Below, in pieces: positions 5,961-12,112 of a stretch of 12,112 nucleotides of DNA (position 1 is the stretch's first letter; each line of letters begins with the position of its first letter). Location: positions 1 to 12,112 of the forward strand of contig JBOHCT010000134.1 of NCBI GenBank assembly GCA_050699055.1. The letters are read 5' to 3'. The DNA is from JBOHCT01 sp050699055 (GTDB taxonomy: Bacteria; Actinomycetota; Actinomycetes; Streptosporangiales; JBOHCT01). Position numbers and translations under genes: made by a program. The notes under the pieces were generated by a model. That model ran no database searches. It saw nothing but the letters and a program-made list of their open reading frames with translations, and was not told the origin of the DNA.

Positions 5961-8900
5961 TGTCCCATCCGCCCGCCACGTCGTCACAGCGGTGCTCGTG
6001 GCGCACGACGGCGCGCGCTGGCTGCCTGACACGCTGAGCGCCTTGCAGGAGCAGACCCGCCCGGTCGATCGGGTCATCGCCGTGGACAACGGCAGCCGCG
6101 ACCGCAGCACGGCCATGCTCGTGGACGCGCTCGGGGCCGACAGCGTGTTGACGCTGCCCAGGAAGACCGCGTACGGCGCGGCGGTCGCCGAGGCGCTGCG
6201 CCACCCGACCGCCGCCATTCCCGTCCAGTGGGGCGTCGCGACGATCGAGTGGGTCTGGCTCGTCCACGACGACTCCGCCCCCGCCGCGGGCGTGCTCGAG
6301 CGGATGCTGGCCGCGGCCGACGACAACCGCTTCGCCGGCATCCTCGGGCCCAAACAGCGCGACTGGCTGCACCGCCGACGGTTGGTCGAGGTGGGCGTCA
6401 CCATCGACGGCGCCGGGCGGCGCGAGACGGGGCTCGAACCCCGCGAGGTCGACCAGGGCCAGCACGACAGCACGCGCGAGGTCCTCGCCGTGAGTACGGC
6501 CGGTATGCTCGTGCGCCGCGACGTCTGGGACGCCCTCGGGGGCCTTGATCCCGCTTTGCCGCTGTTCCGCGACGACGTCGACCTCGGCTGGCGGGCCAAC
6601 GCGGCCGGGCACCGGGTGATCGTCGTGCCCGACGCGGTGATGTTCCACGCCGAGGCCTCGGCCAGGCGGCGGCGGCGCATCGCGGTGGCGAGTGAGCCGC
6701 CGCGACGTCTTGACCGGCGCAACGCGCTGTTCGTGGTGCTCGCCAACGTCCCCCCGGCCGCGATGTTGTTGGGGATCGTCCGCAACTTCTTCGGCGCCTG
6801 GCTCCGCGCGGCGGTCTTCCTGCTCGCCAAGCAGCCCGGTGATGCGTGGGACGAGCTGCTCGCTTATGCCTCGGTGGTATGCCGACCGTGGCGGCTGGCC
6901 AAGGCCCGCCGCACCCGTCGGCGATCACGGCGCCGCGCGTATCACACGCTGCGCAAGCTCATGCCGCCGCGATGGCACCAGCTGCGTCGGATGTACGACA
7001 TGCTCGTCGGCTTCGCGTCGGGCGAGGGCCCGGTCGACTCCGCGGGCAGCCACCATGCCGCGGGACCGATCGTCGAGCAGGCGGAGCCGATCCCCGTTGA
7101 GGCGGGGATCGTGCGCCGGGTCCTTTCGAAACCCGGCGTCCTCGTCACGCTGGCGTTGCTGCTCGTCGCGCTGATCGCGGAACGCGGTCTGTTCGGTGCC
7201 GGCCGGCTGGGCGGCGGTGCGCTGCTGCCCGTCTGGGGCGGGGCCAGCGACCTGTGGGCGGAATACGCGAGCGGCTGGCACGCTGTCGGGCTCGGCAGCC
7301 CCGCGTCCGCCCCTCCCTGGGTCGCGGTCATCGCCGTGCTCGCCACTGTCCTACTCGGCAAGACGTGGCTCGCCGTCCAGGTGATCCTGCTGGGTTGTGT
7401 GCCGCTCGCCGGCGCGGCCGCTTACGTCGCCGCGGCCCGTCTCACGGGAAGCATCCCCGTGCGCCTCTGGGCGAGTGTGACGTACGCCCTGCTCCCCGTC
7501 GCGACCGGCGTCGTCGCCGCGGGCCGCATCGGTACAGCGGTCGCGTTCATCCTGCTTCCGTTGCTCGCCGTCGTCGGCGTTGCCACGGTGCGTGAGGCGC
7601 CTCGGCGAGCGATGCGCGCCGCGTGGGGGGCCGGGCTGTTGCTCGCTGTGATGAGCGCGTTCGTCCCCCTCGTGTGGCTGCTGGCCCTGGTGGTCGGCGT
7701 CGGGGCGTACGGGTGGCGACGGGGCGCTCGGCGAGGGCTCGGACGCCGAGTCCTCATCGTCCTGGCCACACCGCTGGTCTTGATGCTGCCCTGGACGGCA
7801 TGGCTGTTCGAGCACCCGTCCGCCTTCGTACAGGAGGCCGGTCTGGCCAGGCCCGACCTCGTCCAGCCCGCCCTTGGCCCGCTCTCGATACTGGCCCTGC
7901 ACCCCGGCGGTCCCGGCATGCCCCCCCTGTGGGTCTCGGTGGGGCTCGTTCTGGTCGCCCTGGTCGCGCTCGTCCTCGGGAGGCGCCGCGGGCTCGTGGT
8001 CGCGGGCTGGTGCCTCACGTTGTTCGGCCTGGCGGTGAGCGTCCTGGAGAGCAGGCTGACCACGTCGGGCGGCGAGGGGCTGCCCGCGTGGCCTGGCCTG
8101 CCGATGGCCATCGCCGGGGCTGGGCTCGTCGTCGCCGTGGTCGCGGGCTTTGGCCGCTGGAGCCGTCCGGGGAAGCGCTCGGGCGCGGCCGCCCTCACCG
8201 CCGTGGCCTGCTCCACCCCGCTGCTCGCCGCAGGCATATGGTCCTACAGCTCCGTGACCGGCCCCTTCGATCGCGACAACCCCTCTGTGGTCCCCGCCTT
8301 CGTCGCCGCTCAGGGCACGAGTCACTTCCGTGCGCGGACCCTCGTACTGCGCCGATCCGGTGACGGGTCTGTGACGTACGCCGTGCTCCGCGGCGAGGGC
8401 CCGCTGCTCGGCGAAGCGGAGACGCAGGCGCCGCCGCGGGCGAGGCGACACCTCGATGGCGTCGTCGCAGGGCTCGCGTCTGGGCACGGCGGCCGCGAGG
8501 CGTCGGAGCTCGCGTCGTACGGCGTCGGTTATGTGATCGTGCCGATGTCGGCGGATGGCTCACTGCTGCGCAAGCTCGACTCCGTGCCCGGTATCAGTCG
8601 GATCAGCGTGACCGACGAGGCCGCCTTGTGGCGGATCACGCGGCCCGCCGCGCGGCTGCGCATTCAGGATGGGACGCAGACCACTCCGCTGCGCTCGGGT
8701 GTGGTGGGCGCCGACGCGAGGATCCCTGGCGGCAGTGCTGGTAACAGTTCTGGTGAGGACGCTGGTCGGAAGCTCGTCCTCGCCGAACCGACCGACAGCG
8801 GCTGGCAGGCCAGCCTGAACGGTCGGCCCCTGCGGCCGCTGGTCGTAGACGGCTGGGAGCAGGGATTCGCGTTGCCCGCGGGCGGCGGGGATCTCCAGCT

Positions 8901-9129
8901 CAGCTACGACGCGAGCGGCCGCCACCGGTGGGTGGCGATCGAGGGGTTGCTGACCTTCGTCGTGCTCGTGCTTGCCCTGCCCGGCGGACGGCAGGAGGAC
9001 GAGGAGGAACCACCCTCGCGCCGTGAGCGTCGCCGTGCGCGCAGGGGGCCGCGCCGCGCGCGGGGGCATCGGGCGACGAAACCGACACCCTCGCCCACGG
9101 GCTCGCATGCCAGGGGAGCGAGTCGATGA
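5950..9129 (+). CDS. Large GT2 glycosyltransferase with multispanning membrane and extracytoplasmic domains
   Basis: 1059-aa membrane protein. Residues ~10-240 form a GT-A family 2 glycosyltransferase: VVTAVLVAHDGARWLPDTL, the nucleotide-sugar region IAVDNGSRDRST (43-54), an HDD metal-binding motif (106-108) and the DDVDLGWRANAAGH acceptor/base segment (208-221) followed by PDAVMFHAEA. An Arg-rich cytoplasmic linker (~310-350) precedes a hydrophobic region from ~395 to ~765 with about nine to eleven predicted membrane segments. A polar, presumably extracytoplasmic domain (~770-993, ending WQASLNGRPL...GWEQGF) follows, then a last membrane helix (~997-1015) and a very basic cytoplasmic tail. 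It likely moves sugars onto a lipid-linked or cell-envelope acceptor; donor and acceptor are unknown. The frame has a stop at 5905, so the start lies after it. TTG 5950 is taken but lacks a Shine-Dalgarno. The gene overlaps the next one by 4 bp. Confidence 0.85.
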   Translation: MTPDVPSARHVVTAVLVAHDGARWLPDTLSALQEQTRPVDRVIAVDNGSRDRSTAMLVDALGADSVLTLPRKTAYGAAVAEALRHPTAAIPVQWGVATIEWVWLVHDDSAPAAGVLERMLAAADDNRFAGILGPKQRDWLHRRRLVEVGVTIDGAGRRETGLEPREVDQGQHDSTREVLAVSTAGMLVRRDVWDALGGLDPALPLFRDDVDLGWRANAAGHRVIVVPDAVMFHAEASARRRRRIAVASEPPRRLDRRNALFVVLANVPPAAMLLGIVRNFFGAWLRAAVFLLAKQPGDAWDELLAYASVVCRPWRLAKARRTRRRSRRRAYHTLRKLMPPRWHQLRRMYDMLVGFASGEGPVDSAGSHHAAGPIVEQAEPIPVEAGIVRRVLSKPGVLVTLALLLVALIAERGLFGAGRLGGGALLPVWGGASDLWAEYASGWHAVGLGSPASAPPWVAVIAVLATVLLGKTWLAVQVILLGCVPLAGAAAYVAAARLTGSIPVRLWASVTYALLPVATGVVAAGRIGTAVAFILLPLLAVVGVATVREAPRRAMRAAWGAGLLLAVMSAFVPLVWLLALVVGVGAYGWRRGARRGLGRRVLIVLATPLVLMLPWTAWLFEHPSAFVQEAGLARPDLVQPALGPLSILALHPGGPGMPPLWVSVGLVLVALVALVLGRRRGLVVAGWCLTLFGLAVSVLESRLTTSGGEGLPAWPGLPMAIAGAGLVVAVVAGFGRWSRPGKRSGAAALTAVACSTPLLAAGIWSYSSVTGPFDRDNPSVVPAFVAAQGTSHFRARTLVLRRSGDGSVTYAVLRGEGPLLGEAETQAPPRARRHLDGVVAGLASGHGGREASELASYGVGYVIVPMSADGSLLRKLDSVPGISRISVTDEAALWRITRPAARLRIQDGTQTTPLRSGVVGADARIPGGSAGNSSGEDAGRKLVLAEPTDSGWQASLNGRPLRPLVVDGWEQGFALPAGGGDLQLSYDASGRHRWVAIEGLLTFVVLVLALPGGRQEDEEEPPSRRERRRARRGPRRARGHRATKPTPSPTGSHARGASR

Positions 9130-10577
9130 CCCGCTTCCTCGACAACCCCGTCGCGCCGCTCGCCACGATTCTGGCCGCGCTGGTGCTGGTCCTCGGCGTC
9201 GCACAGATCACCCGACCGGACGAGCATGCCCACGCCGCCGGTCCCGAGATGACCCGGGCGCCGGTCGAGTCCGCGCTCAAGGTCTGCCCCGAACCGTCGC
9301 TCGCCCGAGTGTCGCTTGCCACCCCGCCCGGAGACAGCGGAGGAGACACCGAGGGAGACAGTGCAGGAGACAGTGCCGAGATCGAGACGCTGGGCCGTGA
9401 CCGGGTCGATCGCGTGCAGAAGCGCGGTCAGGTGTGGGTACACGACTTCGGGGACAAGGCGGAGCCCCTCGTCGTACGCGCGTCAGGGGATCTCGCGGCC
9501 GGCTTGGAGGTAGAGCAGACGAGCGTCACCTCGGGCGGCGTGTCCGGCGTGCGGTGCGTGTCTCCCACGACAGGCTCCTGGTTCCTCGGCGACGCCGTGG
9601 ACTTCGGGCGGACGACCAAGCTGTCCCTTACCGACGTCGACGACACGGCGGCGTCTGTGAACGTGGATGTGTATGGCCAGCAAGGACTCATCACCGCCAT
9701 GGGCAGTCGGGGCATCACGGTGCAGCCGCACCGCCAGAAGGTCATCGGGCTCGACACGTTCGCCGGCGACACGCGGGTGGCTGCCATCCACGTTTCCACC
9801 ACGATGGGGCGGGTGGCCGCGGCGATCCACACCCGGTCGAGCGGGGGCGACTGGTCGGGCACCGACTGGCTGCCACCCACCCAGCCGCCCGCGCGAGAGC
9901 AGGTGATACCGGGTCTACCCAAAGGCCACGGTGATCGCCGGCTGCTCATCGTCGCGCCGGGGGATGTCGACGCGACCGCGAAGATCCGGCTGGTGACGGG
10001 CGAGGGCACCTACGCGCCCCGCAGCCAGCGGGGGGTGGACGTGCCTGCGGACTCGGTCGAGAGCGTCAGTCTCGGCGACGAGCTGAACGGTCGGGCGGCC
10101 GCCGTCAGGATCTCGTCGTCCGTACCCGTGACGGCGGCGGTGACCCTATCGGACGGAAAGGACCTCGCCTACGTCCCCGCGGCTCCGCCACTCGACCAGA
10201 GCGCGGTGGTGAGCGGCAACCGCTCGGGGAACGGTGCTACCAGCACCCTCCTGTTGTCTGCGCCGCGGGACAAAGCGCGCGTGCGGGTCACCACGATCGG
10301 CCGCGACGGCACCAATGGCAAGTCCACGATCGTCAAGGTGCCGGGCAGCCGCACGGACTCGACCACTCTCACCCGCCCTCCGCACACCTCGGGGACGTTC
10401 GGCGCGATCGTCACGCCTCTTGACGGGAGTGTCGTGTATGGCGCACGGATGATCTCCGTCGGAGATCGTGCCAGCCGCCGCATGACGGTACTGCCGCTCA
10501 GGCCCTCCCCAACCTCGGTCAGCCAGCCGAACGCCGAGAGCTCGCTCGCCGCGGCCGTTCCCAGCACCCAGCACTAG
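9126..10577 (+). CDS. DUF5719 family membrane-anchored protein
   Basis: 483-aa protein of a conserved actinobacterial family of unknown function that typically follows the large GT2 membrane protein in this neighbourhood. A single N-terminal hydrophobic segment (PLATILAALVLVLGVAQI, ~11-28) is a signal anchor; the rest is predicted to be outside the membrane and rich in short beta strands. A low-complexity linker GDSGGDTEGDSAGDSAE (69-85) separates anchor and body. The ATG overlaps the upstream stop (ATGA, 9126-9129) and has a strong Shine-Dalgarno, AGGGGAG (9112-9118; 7-base spacer), so the two genes are translationally coupled and may act together at the envelope. The stop TAG (10575-10577) is composed of a target TA and the first base of the IS630 element; removing both downstream elements also leaves TAG, so the C-terminus is native. 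No catalytic motif is recognised. Confidence 0.82.
   Translation: MTRFLDNPVAPLATILAALVLVLGVAQITRPDEHAHAAGPEMTRAPVESALKVCPEPSLARVSLATPPGDSGGDTEGDSAGDSAEIETLGRDRVDRVQKRGQVWVHDFGDKAEPLVVRASGDLAAGLEVEQTSVTSGGVSGVRCVSPTTGSWFLGDAVDFGRTTKLSLTDVDDTAASVNVDVYGQQGLITAMGSRGITVQPHRQKVIGLDTFAGDTRVAAIHVSTTMGRVAAAIHTRSSGGDWSGTDWLPPTQPPAREQVIPGLPKGHGDRRLLIVAPGDVDATAKIRLVTGEGTYAPRSQRGVDVPADSVESVSLGDELNGRAAAVRISSSVPVTAAVTLSDGKDLAYVPAAPPLDQSAVVSGNRSGNGATSTLLLSAPRDKARVRVTTIGRDGTNGKSTIVKVPGSRTDSTTLTRPPHTSGTFGAIVTPLDGSVVYGARMISVGDRASRRMTVLPLRPSPTSVSQPNAESSLAAAVPSTQH
9330..9377 (+). repeat. Four tandem 12-bp repeats inside the DUF5719 gene
   Basis: Four exactly adjoining 12-bp units start at 9330, 9342, 9354 and 9366, all beginning GGAGACA (consensus GGAGACAGYGSA with variation in the last five bases). 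They are in frame and encode GDSG-GDTE-GDSA-GDSA, an acidic flexible linker between membrane anchor and extracytoplasmic body. Copy number could vary between strains by slippage without breaking the frame. Confidence 0.85.
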
Positions 10578-11911
10578 TGTCCTGCGCCAGAAATCTTGGC
10601 GACATATTTAGCGAGTGAGTCCAGAATCTCTTCAGCGGTCTTGGTCCACACGAACGGTCGTGGGTTGTCGTTCCAGTTTTCGATCCAGGTACGGATGTCG
10701 GCTTCCGGCGCCTGCACGCTCTTGTGGACTCCGCGGCGGATCATCTGGTCGGTGAGGAACCCGAACCATCGTTCTACCTGGTTGATCCACGACGAGCCGG
10801 TCGGCGTGAAGTGCAGGTGGAAGCGGGGGTGCCTGGCCAGCCACTGCTGGATGGCGGGGGTCTTGTGGGTGGCGAGGTTGTCGCAGACGAGGTGGATGTC
10901 CAGGTCTGCTGGCACGTTCTTGTCGATCCTGGCCAAGAACTTCTTGAACTCCACGGCGCGGTGGCGGCGGTGCAGCGAGCTGATGACGGTGCCGTCTTCG
11001 ATGTTGAATGCGGCGAAGAGGCTGGTGGTCCCGTGGCGGGCGTAGTCGTGGCTGCGGCGCTCGGGCATGCCGGGCATCATCGGCAGCACCGGCTGAGACC
11101 TGTCGAGGGCCTGTGTCCCGGACTTCTCGTCCACGCACAGCACCACCGCCTTGTCCGGCGGGTCGTGGTAGAGGCCGACGACGTCGACGACCTTCTCCAC
11201 GAACAGCGGGTCCGCGGGCAGCTTGAACCCGTCGCTGATGTGCGGCTTGAGGTCGAACTTCTTCCAGATCCGCCCGATCGTGGACTTCGACAGGCCGCTA
11301 CGGGCCGCCATCGAGGCCCGCGACCAGTGCGTGGCGTCGGCGGGAGTCTCCTCCAGGGTCGCCGTCACGACGTCTTCGACCTGGTCCAGCAGGATCGACG
11401 GCGGCCGGCCCGGCCGCGGCTCGTCACTCAACCCGTCCAGGCGCCCGGCGATGAACCGGCGCCGCCACCGGCCCACCGTTCCCTCACTGACCCGCAGCTC
11501 GGCCGCGGCCTGCTTGTTGCTCAGCCCCCGCGCGCACGCCAGCACGATCCGCGCCCGCAGCGCCACAGCCTGCGCGGACGTGGCCCGCCGCGCCCACCGA
11601 GTGAGCTGGTCCCGCTCAGCATCGGAAAGCTCCAGCCCGGCCTTCGGCCGCCCGAGCCGCTCGCCGTCGGTCAACCCCGCCAGCCCCGCCTCGCAGAACC
11701 GGCGACGCCACTTGCCCACCATCACCACCGTCACACCCAGATCGGCCGCGACCCGCTCGTTCACCCCACCCGGCTCCGCGCACGCCAACACGATCCGCGC
11801 CCGCCACCCACACCGACCCGGCTCGCGCGACCAGGCGACAAGCCGCTCACGGTCCTCCTCGGCCAGCGTCAGGCTGGCAGCCCTACCACCCATACCATCA
11901 ACGATAACCAC
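10574..11911 (-). CDS. IS630-family DDE transposase with duplicated N-terminal HTH module
   Basis: 445-aa transposase that cuts and integrates the element at TA sites. The catalytic triad is visible: D261 (VLCVDEKSG), D344 (HLVCDNLATHK) and E380 (SSWINQVERWF), the 35-residue D-E spacing being typical of IS630. Upstream are three DNA-binding segments: an HTH module at ~14-89, a second copy at ~94-169, and a winged-helix-like segment at ~195-223 (SRASMAARSGLSKSTIGRIW). Both HTH modules share RARIVLACA, a turn, WRRRF, a DGL/AGL loop and GRP(K/P). Common IS630 transposases of ~350-370 aa have one such module. GTG 11911 is taken as the start; ATG 11893 is an alternative, and neither has a good Shine-Dalgarno. 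The stop codon is not inside the element: its TA comes from the target site, and it overlaps the DUF5719 stop on the opposite strand within CTAG. Confidence 0.93.
   Translation of the reverse strand: MVIVDGMGGRAASLTLAEEDRERLVAWSREPGRCGWRARIVLACAEPGGVNERVAADLGVTVVMVGKWRRRFCEAGLAGLTDGERLGRPKAGLELSDAERDQLTRWARRATSAQAVALRARIVLACARGLSNKQAAAELRVSEGTVGRWRRRFIAGRLDGLSDEPRPGRPPSILLDQVEDVVTATLEETPADATHWSRASMAARSGLSKSTIGRIWKKFDLKPHISDGFKLPADPLFVEKVVDVVGLYHDPPDKAVVLCVDEKSGTQALDRSQPVLPMMPGMPERRSHDYARHGTTSLFAAFNIEDGTVISSLHRRHRAVEFKKFLARIDKNVPADLDIHLVCDNLATHKTPAIQQWLARHPRFHLHFTPTGSSWINQVERWFGFLTDQMIRRGVHKSVQAPEADIRTWIENWNDNPRPFVWTKTAEEILDSLAKYVAKISGAGH
10577..10595 (+). repeat. IS630 terminal inverted repeat, end next to the DUF5719 gene
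   Basis: GTGTCCTGCGCCAGAAATC, the exact reverse complement of 11922-11940. This end also encodes the last six transposase residues (ISGAGH) on the minus strand. Confidence 0.95.
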
Positions 11912-11921
11912 TTATCTACAG

Positions 11922-11940
11922 GATTTCTGGCGCAGGACAC
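11922..11940 (-). repeat. IS630 terminal inverted repeat, transposase-upstream end
   Basis: GATTTCTGGCGCAGGACAC, a perfect 19-bp reverse complement of 10577-10595. It lies directly upstream of the transposase start at 11911, leaving only ten bases between. Confidence 0.95.
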
Positions 11941-12095
11941 TAGTGTCGCGTGTCGGAAGTCTTCTTCACCCTGGCGGTGCCCAGGCGGCGCCTCGCTTCG
12001 CTGTCGTCAGTCGACGCAGGGCCCACCGCGCCTCCTTCCTCCGCCTGGCGATCCATCCGCCTGGACCGCCGCCACTGGCAAAGGACCTCCGACAC
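11940..12095 (-). other. 51-codon ORF spanning the MITE-like element
   Basis: The minus strand reads GTG at 12095 and stays open for 51 codons across the whole element, through MDRQAEEGG and SEARRRLGT, ending VKKTSDTRH with TAG at 11940-11942. As with the neighbouring transposase, the final residues are encoded in the inverted repeat and the stop uses the target TA. There is no convincing Shine-Dalgarno, and the complementary plus frame is also open, as often happens in GC-rich DNA, so coding is unproven. The sequence resembles no protein I can name. Confidence 0.25.
11943..11961 (+). repeat. MITE inverted repeat, left
   Basis: GTGTCGCGTGTCGGAAGTC; matches the reverse complement of 12084-12102 at 18 of 19 positions (mismatch at position 16). 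Confidence 0.93.
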
Positions 12096-12102
12096 GCGAC
12101 AC
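12084..12102 (-). repeat. MITE inverted repeat, right
   Basis: GACCTCCGACACGCGACAC, followed by TAG and then seven bases that are the only chromosomal sequence visible downstream of the DUF5719 stop. Confidence 0.93.
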
Positions 12103-12112
12103 TAGGGTGTGT

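Larger units (their letters stand above)
10577..11940 (-). mobile_element. Complete IS630-family insertion sequence
   Basis: A 1364-bp element with perfect 19-bp terminal inverted repeats and one transposase gene filling nearly all of it. It is flanked by a duplicated TA (10575-10576 and 11941-11942), the hallmark of IS630/Tc1/mariner insertion. Because both flanks read CTAG, a CTAG duplication with a 1362-bp element is equally compatible. Perfect repeats, an intact transposase and an intact target duplication point to a recent, probably active insertion. It sits in the stop codon of the DUF5719 gene and directly abuts a second, smaller element on its other side. Confidence 0.92.
11943..12102. 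mobile_element. 160-bp MITE-like non-autonomous element
   Basis: The element is bounded by 19-bp inverted repeats with a single mismatch (GTGTCGCGTGTCGGAAGTC at 11943-11961; GACCTCCGACACGCGACAC at 12084-12102) and flanked on both sides by TA within CTAG. It is too short for a transposase. Its ends share GTGTC...GACAC and the TA/CTAG target with the adjacent IS630 element, but the inner bases of the repeats differ, so a different, related transposase probably mobilises it. The interior is GC-rich and holds a shorter inverted motif (CCAGGCGG near 11980, CCGCCTGG twice near 12040-12063), so one strand can fold extensively. Confidence 0.82.

Noticed and set aside
7351..8487. A 378-codon minus-strand frame inside the glycosyltransferase gene
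   Set aside because: Composition-biased shadow of a hydrophobic coding region; no start signal and no domain similarity.

Overview
The window is high-GC DNA with the gene density, GTG/TTG starts and gene content of an actinomycete: a whiB developmental regulator, an fbiA-fbiB coenzyme F420 pair, a very large membrane glycosyltransferase and a DUF5719 protein. Protein style suggests Streptosporangiales or a close relative. That placement is inference; no rRNA or other taxonomic marker is present.

Layout. (1) 12-983: an AlkA-like HhH-GPD DNA glycosylase, plus strand. (2) 984-3093: an accessory, scarred block. It holds an ArsR-type repressor with a probable leaderless promoter, then a decayed IS607-family element: a serine recombinase gene killed by one in-frame TGA, and the first ~55 codons of tnpB. 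The tnpB stump is fused in frame to the 3' two-thirds of an AHSA1/SRPBCC gene. The 5' end of a DinB/maleylpyruvate-isomerase-type gene follows. The most economical reading is a former arsR-AHSA1-DinB operon hit by IS607 and then trimmed by deletions. (3) 3094-5261: fbiB and fbiA on the minus strand with a 4-bp ATGA overlap; they carry out consecutive late steps of F420 synthesis. (4) 5262-5735: divergent control region and whiB. (5) 5950-10577: a GT2 glycosyltransferase/multispanning membrane protein translationally coupled to a membrane-anchored DUF5719 protein. (6) 10577-12102: two transposable elements side by side, a complete 1.36-kb IS630-family insertion sequence and a 160-bp MITE-like element, both inserted at the TA of the DUF5719 stop codon.

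The core block (fbiB-fbiA / whiB-GT2-DUF5719) is a conserved actinobacterial neighbourhood and looks functional, with a caveat about the FbiB reductase domain. I do not see a clearly new defence or biosynthetic system. The most unusual material is mobile-element biology: nested TA insertions that regenerate a host stop codon, a transposase that has no stop codon until it borrows the target site, a transposase with a tandemly duplicated N-terminal HTH module, a MITE whose 51-codon ORF ends the same way, and an intact chimeric TnpB::SRPBCC reading frame.
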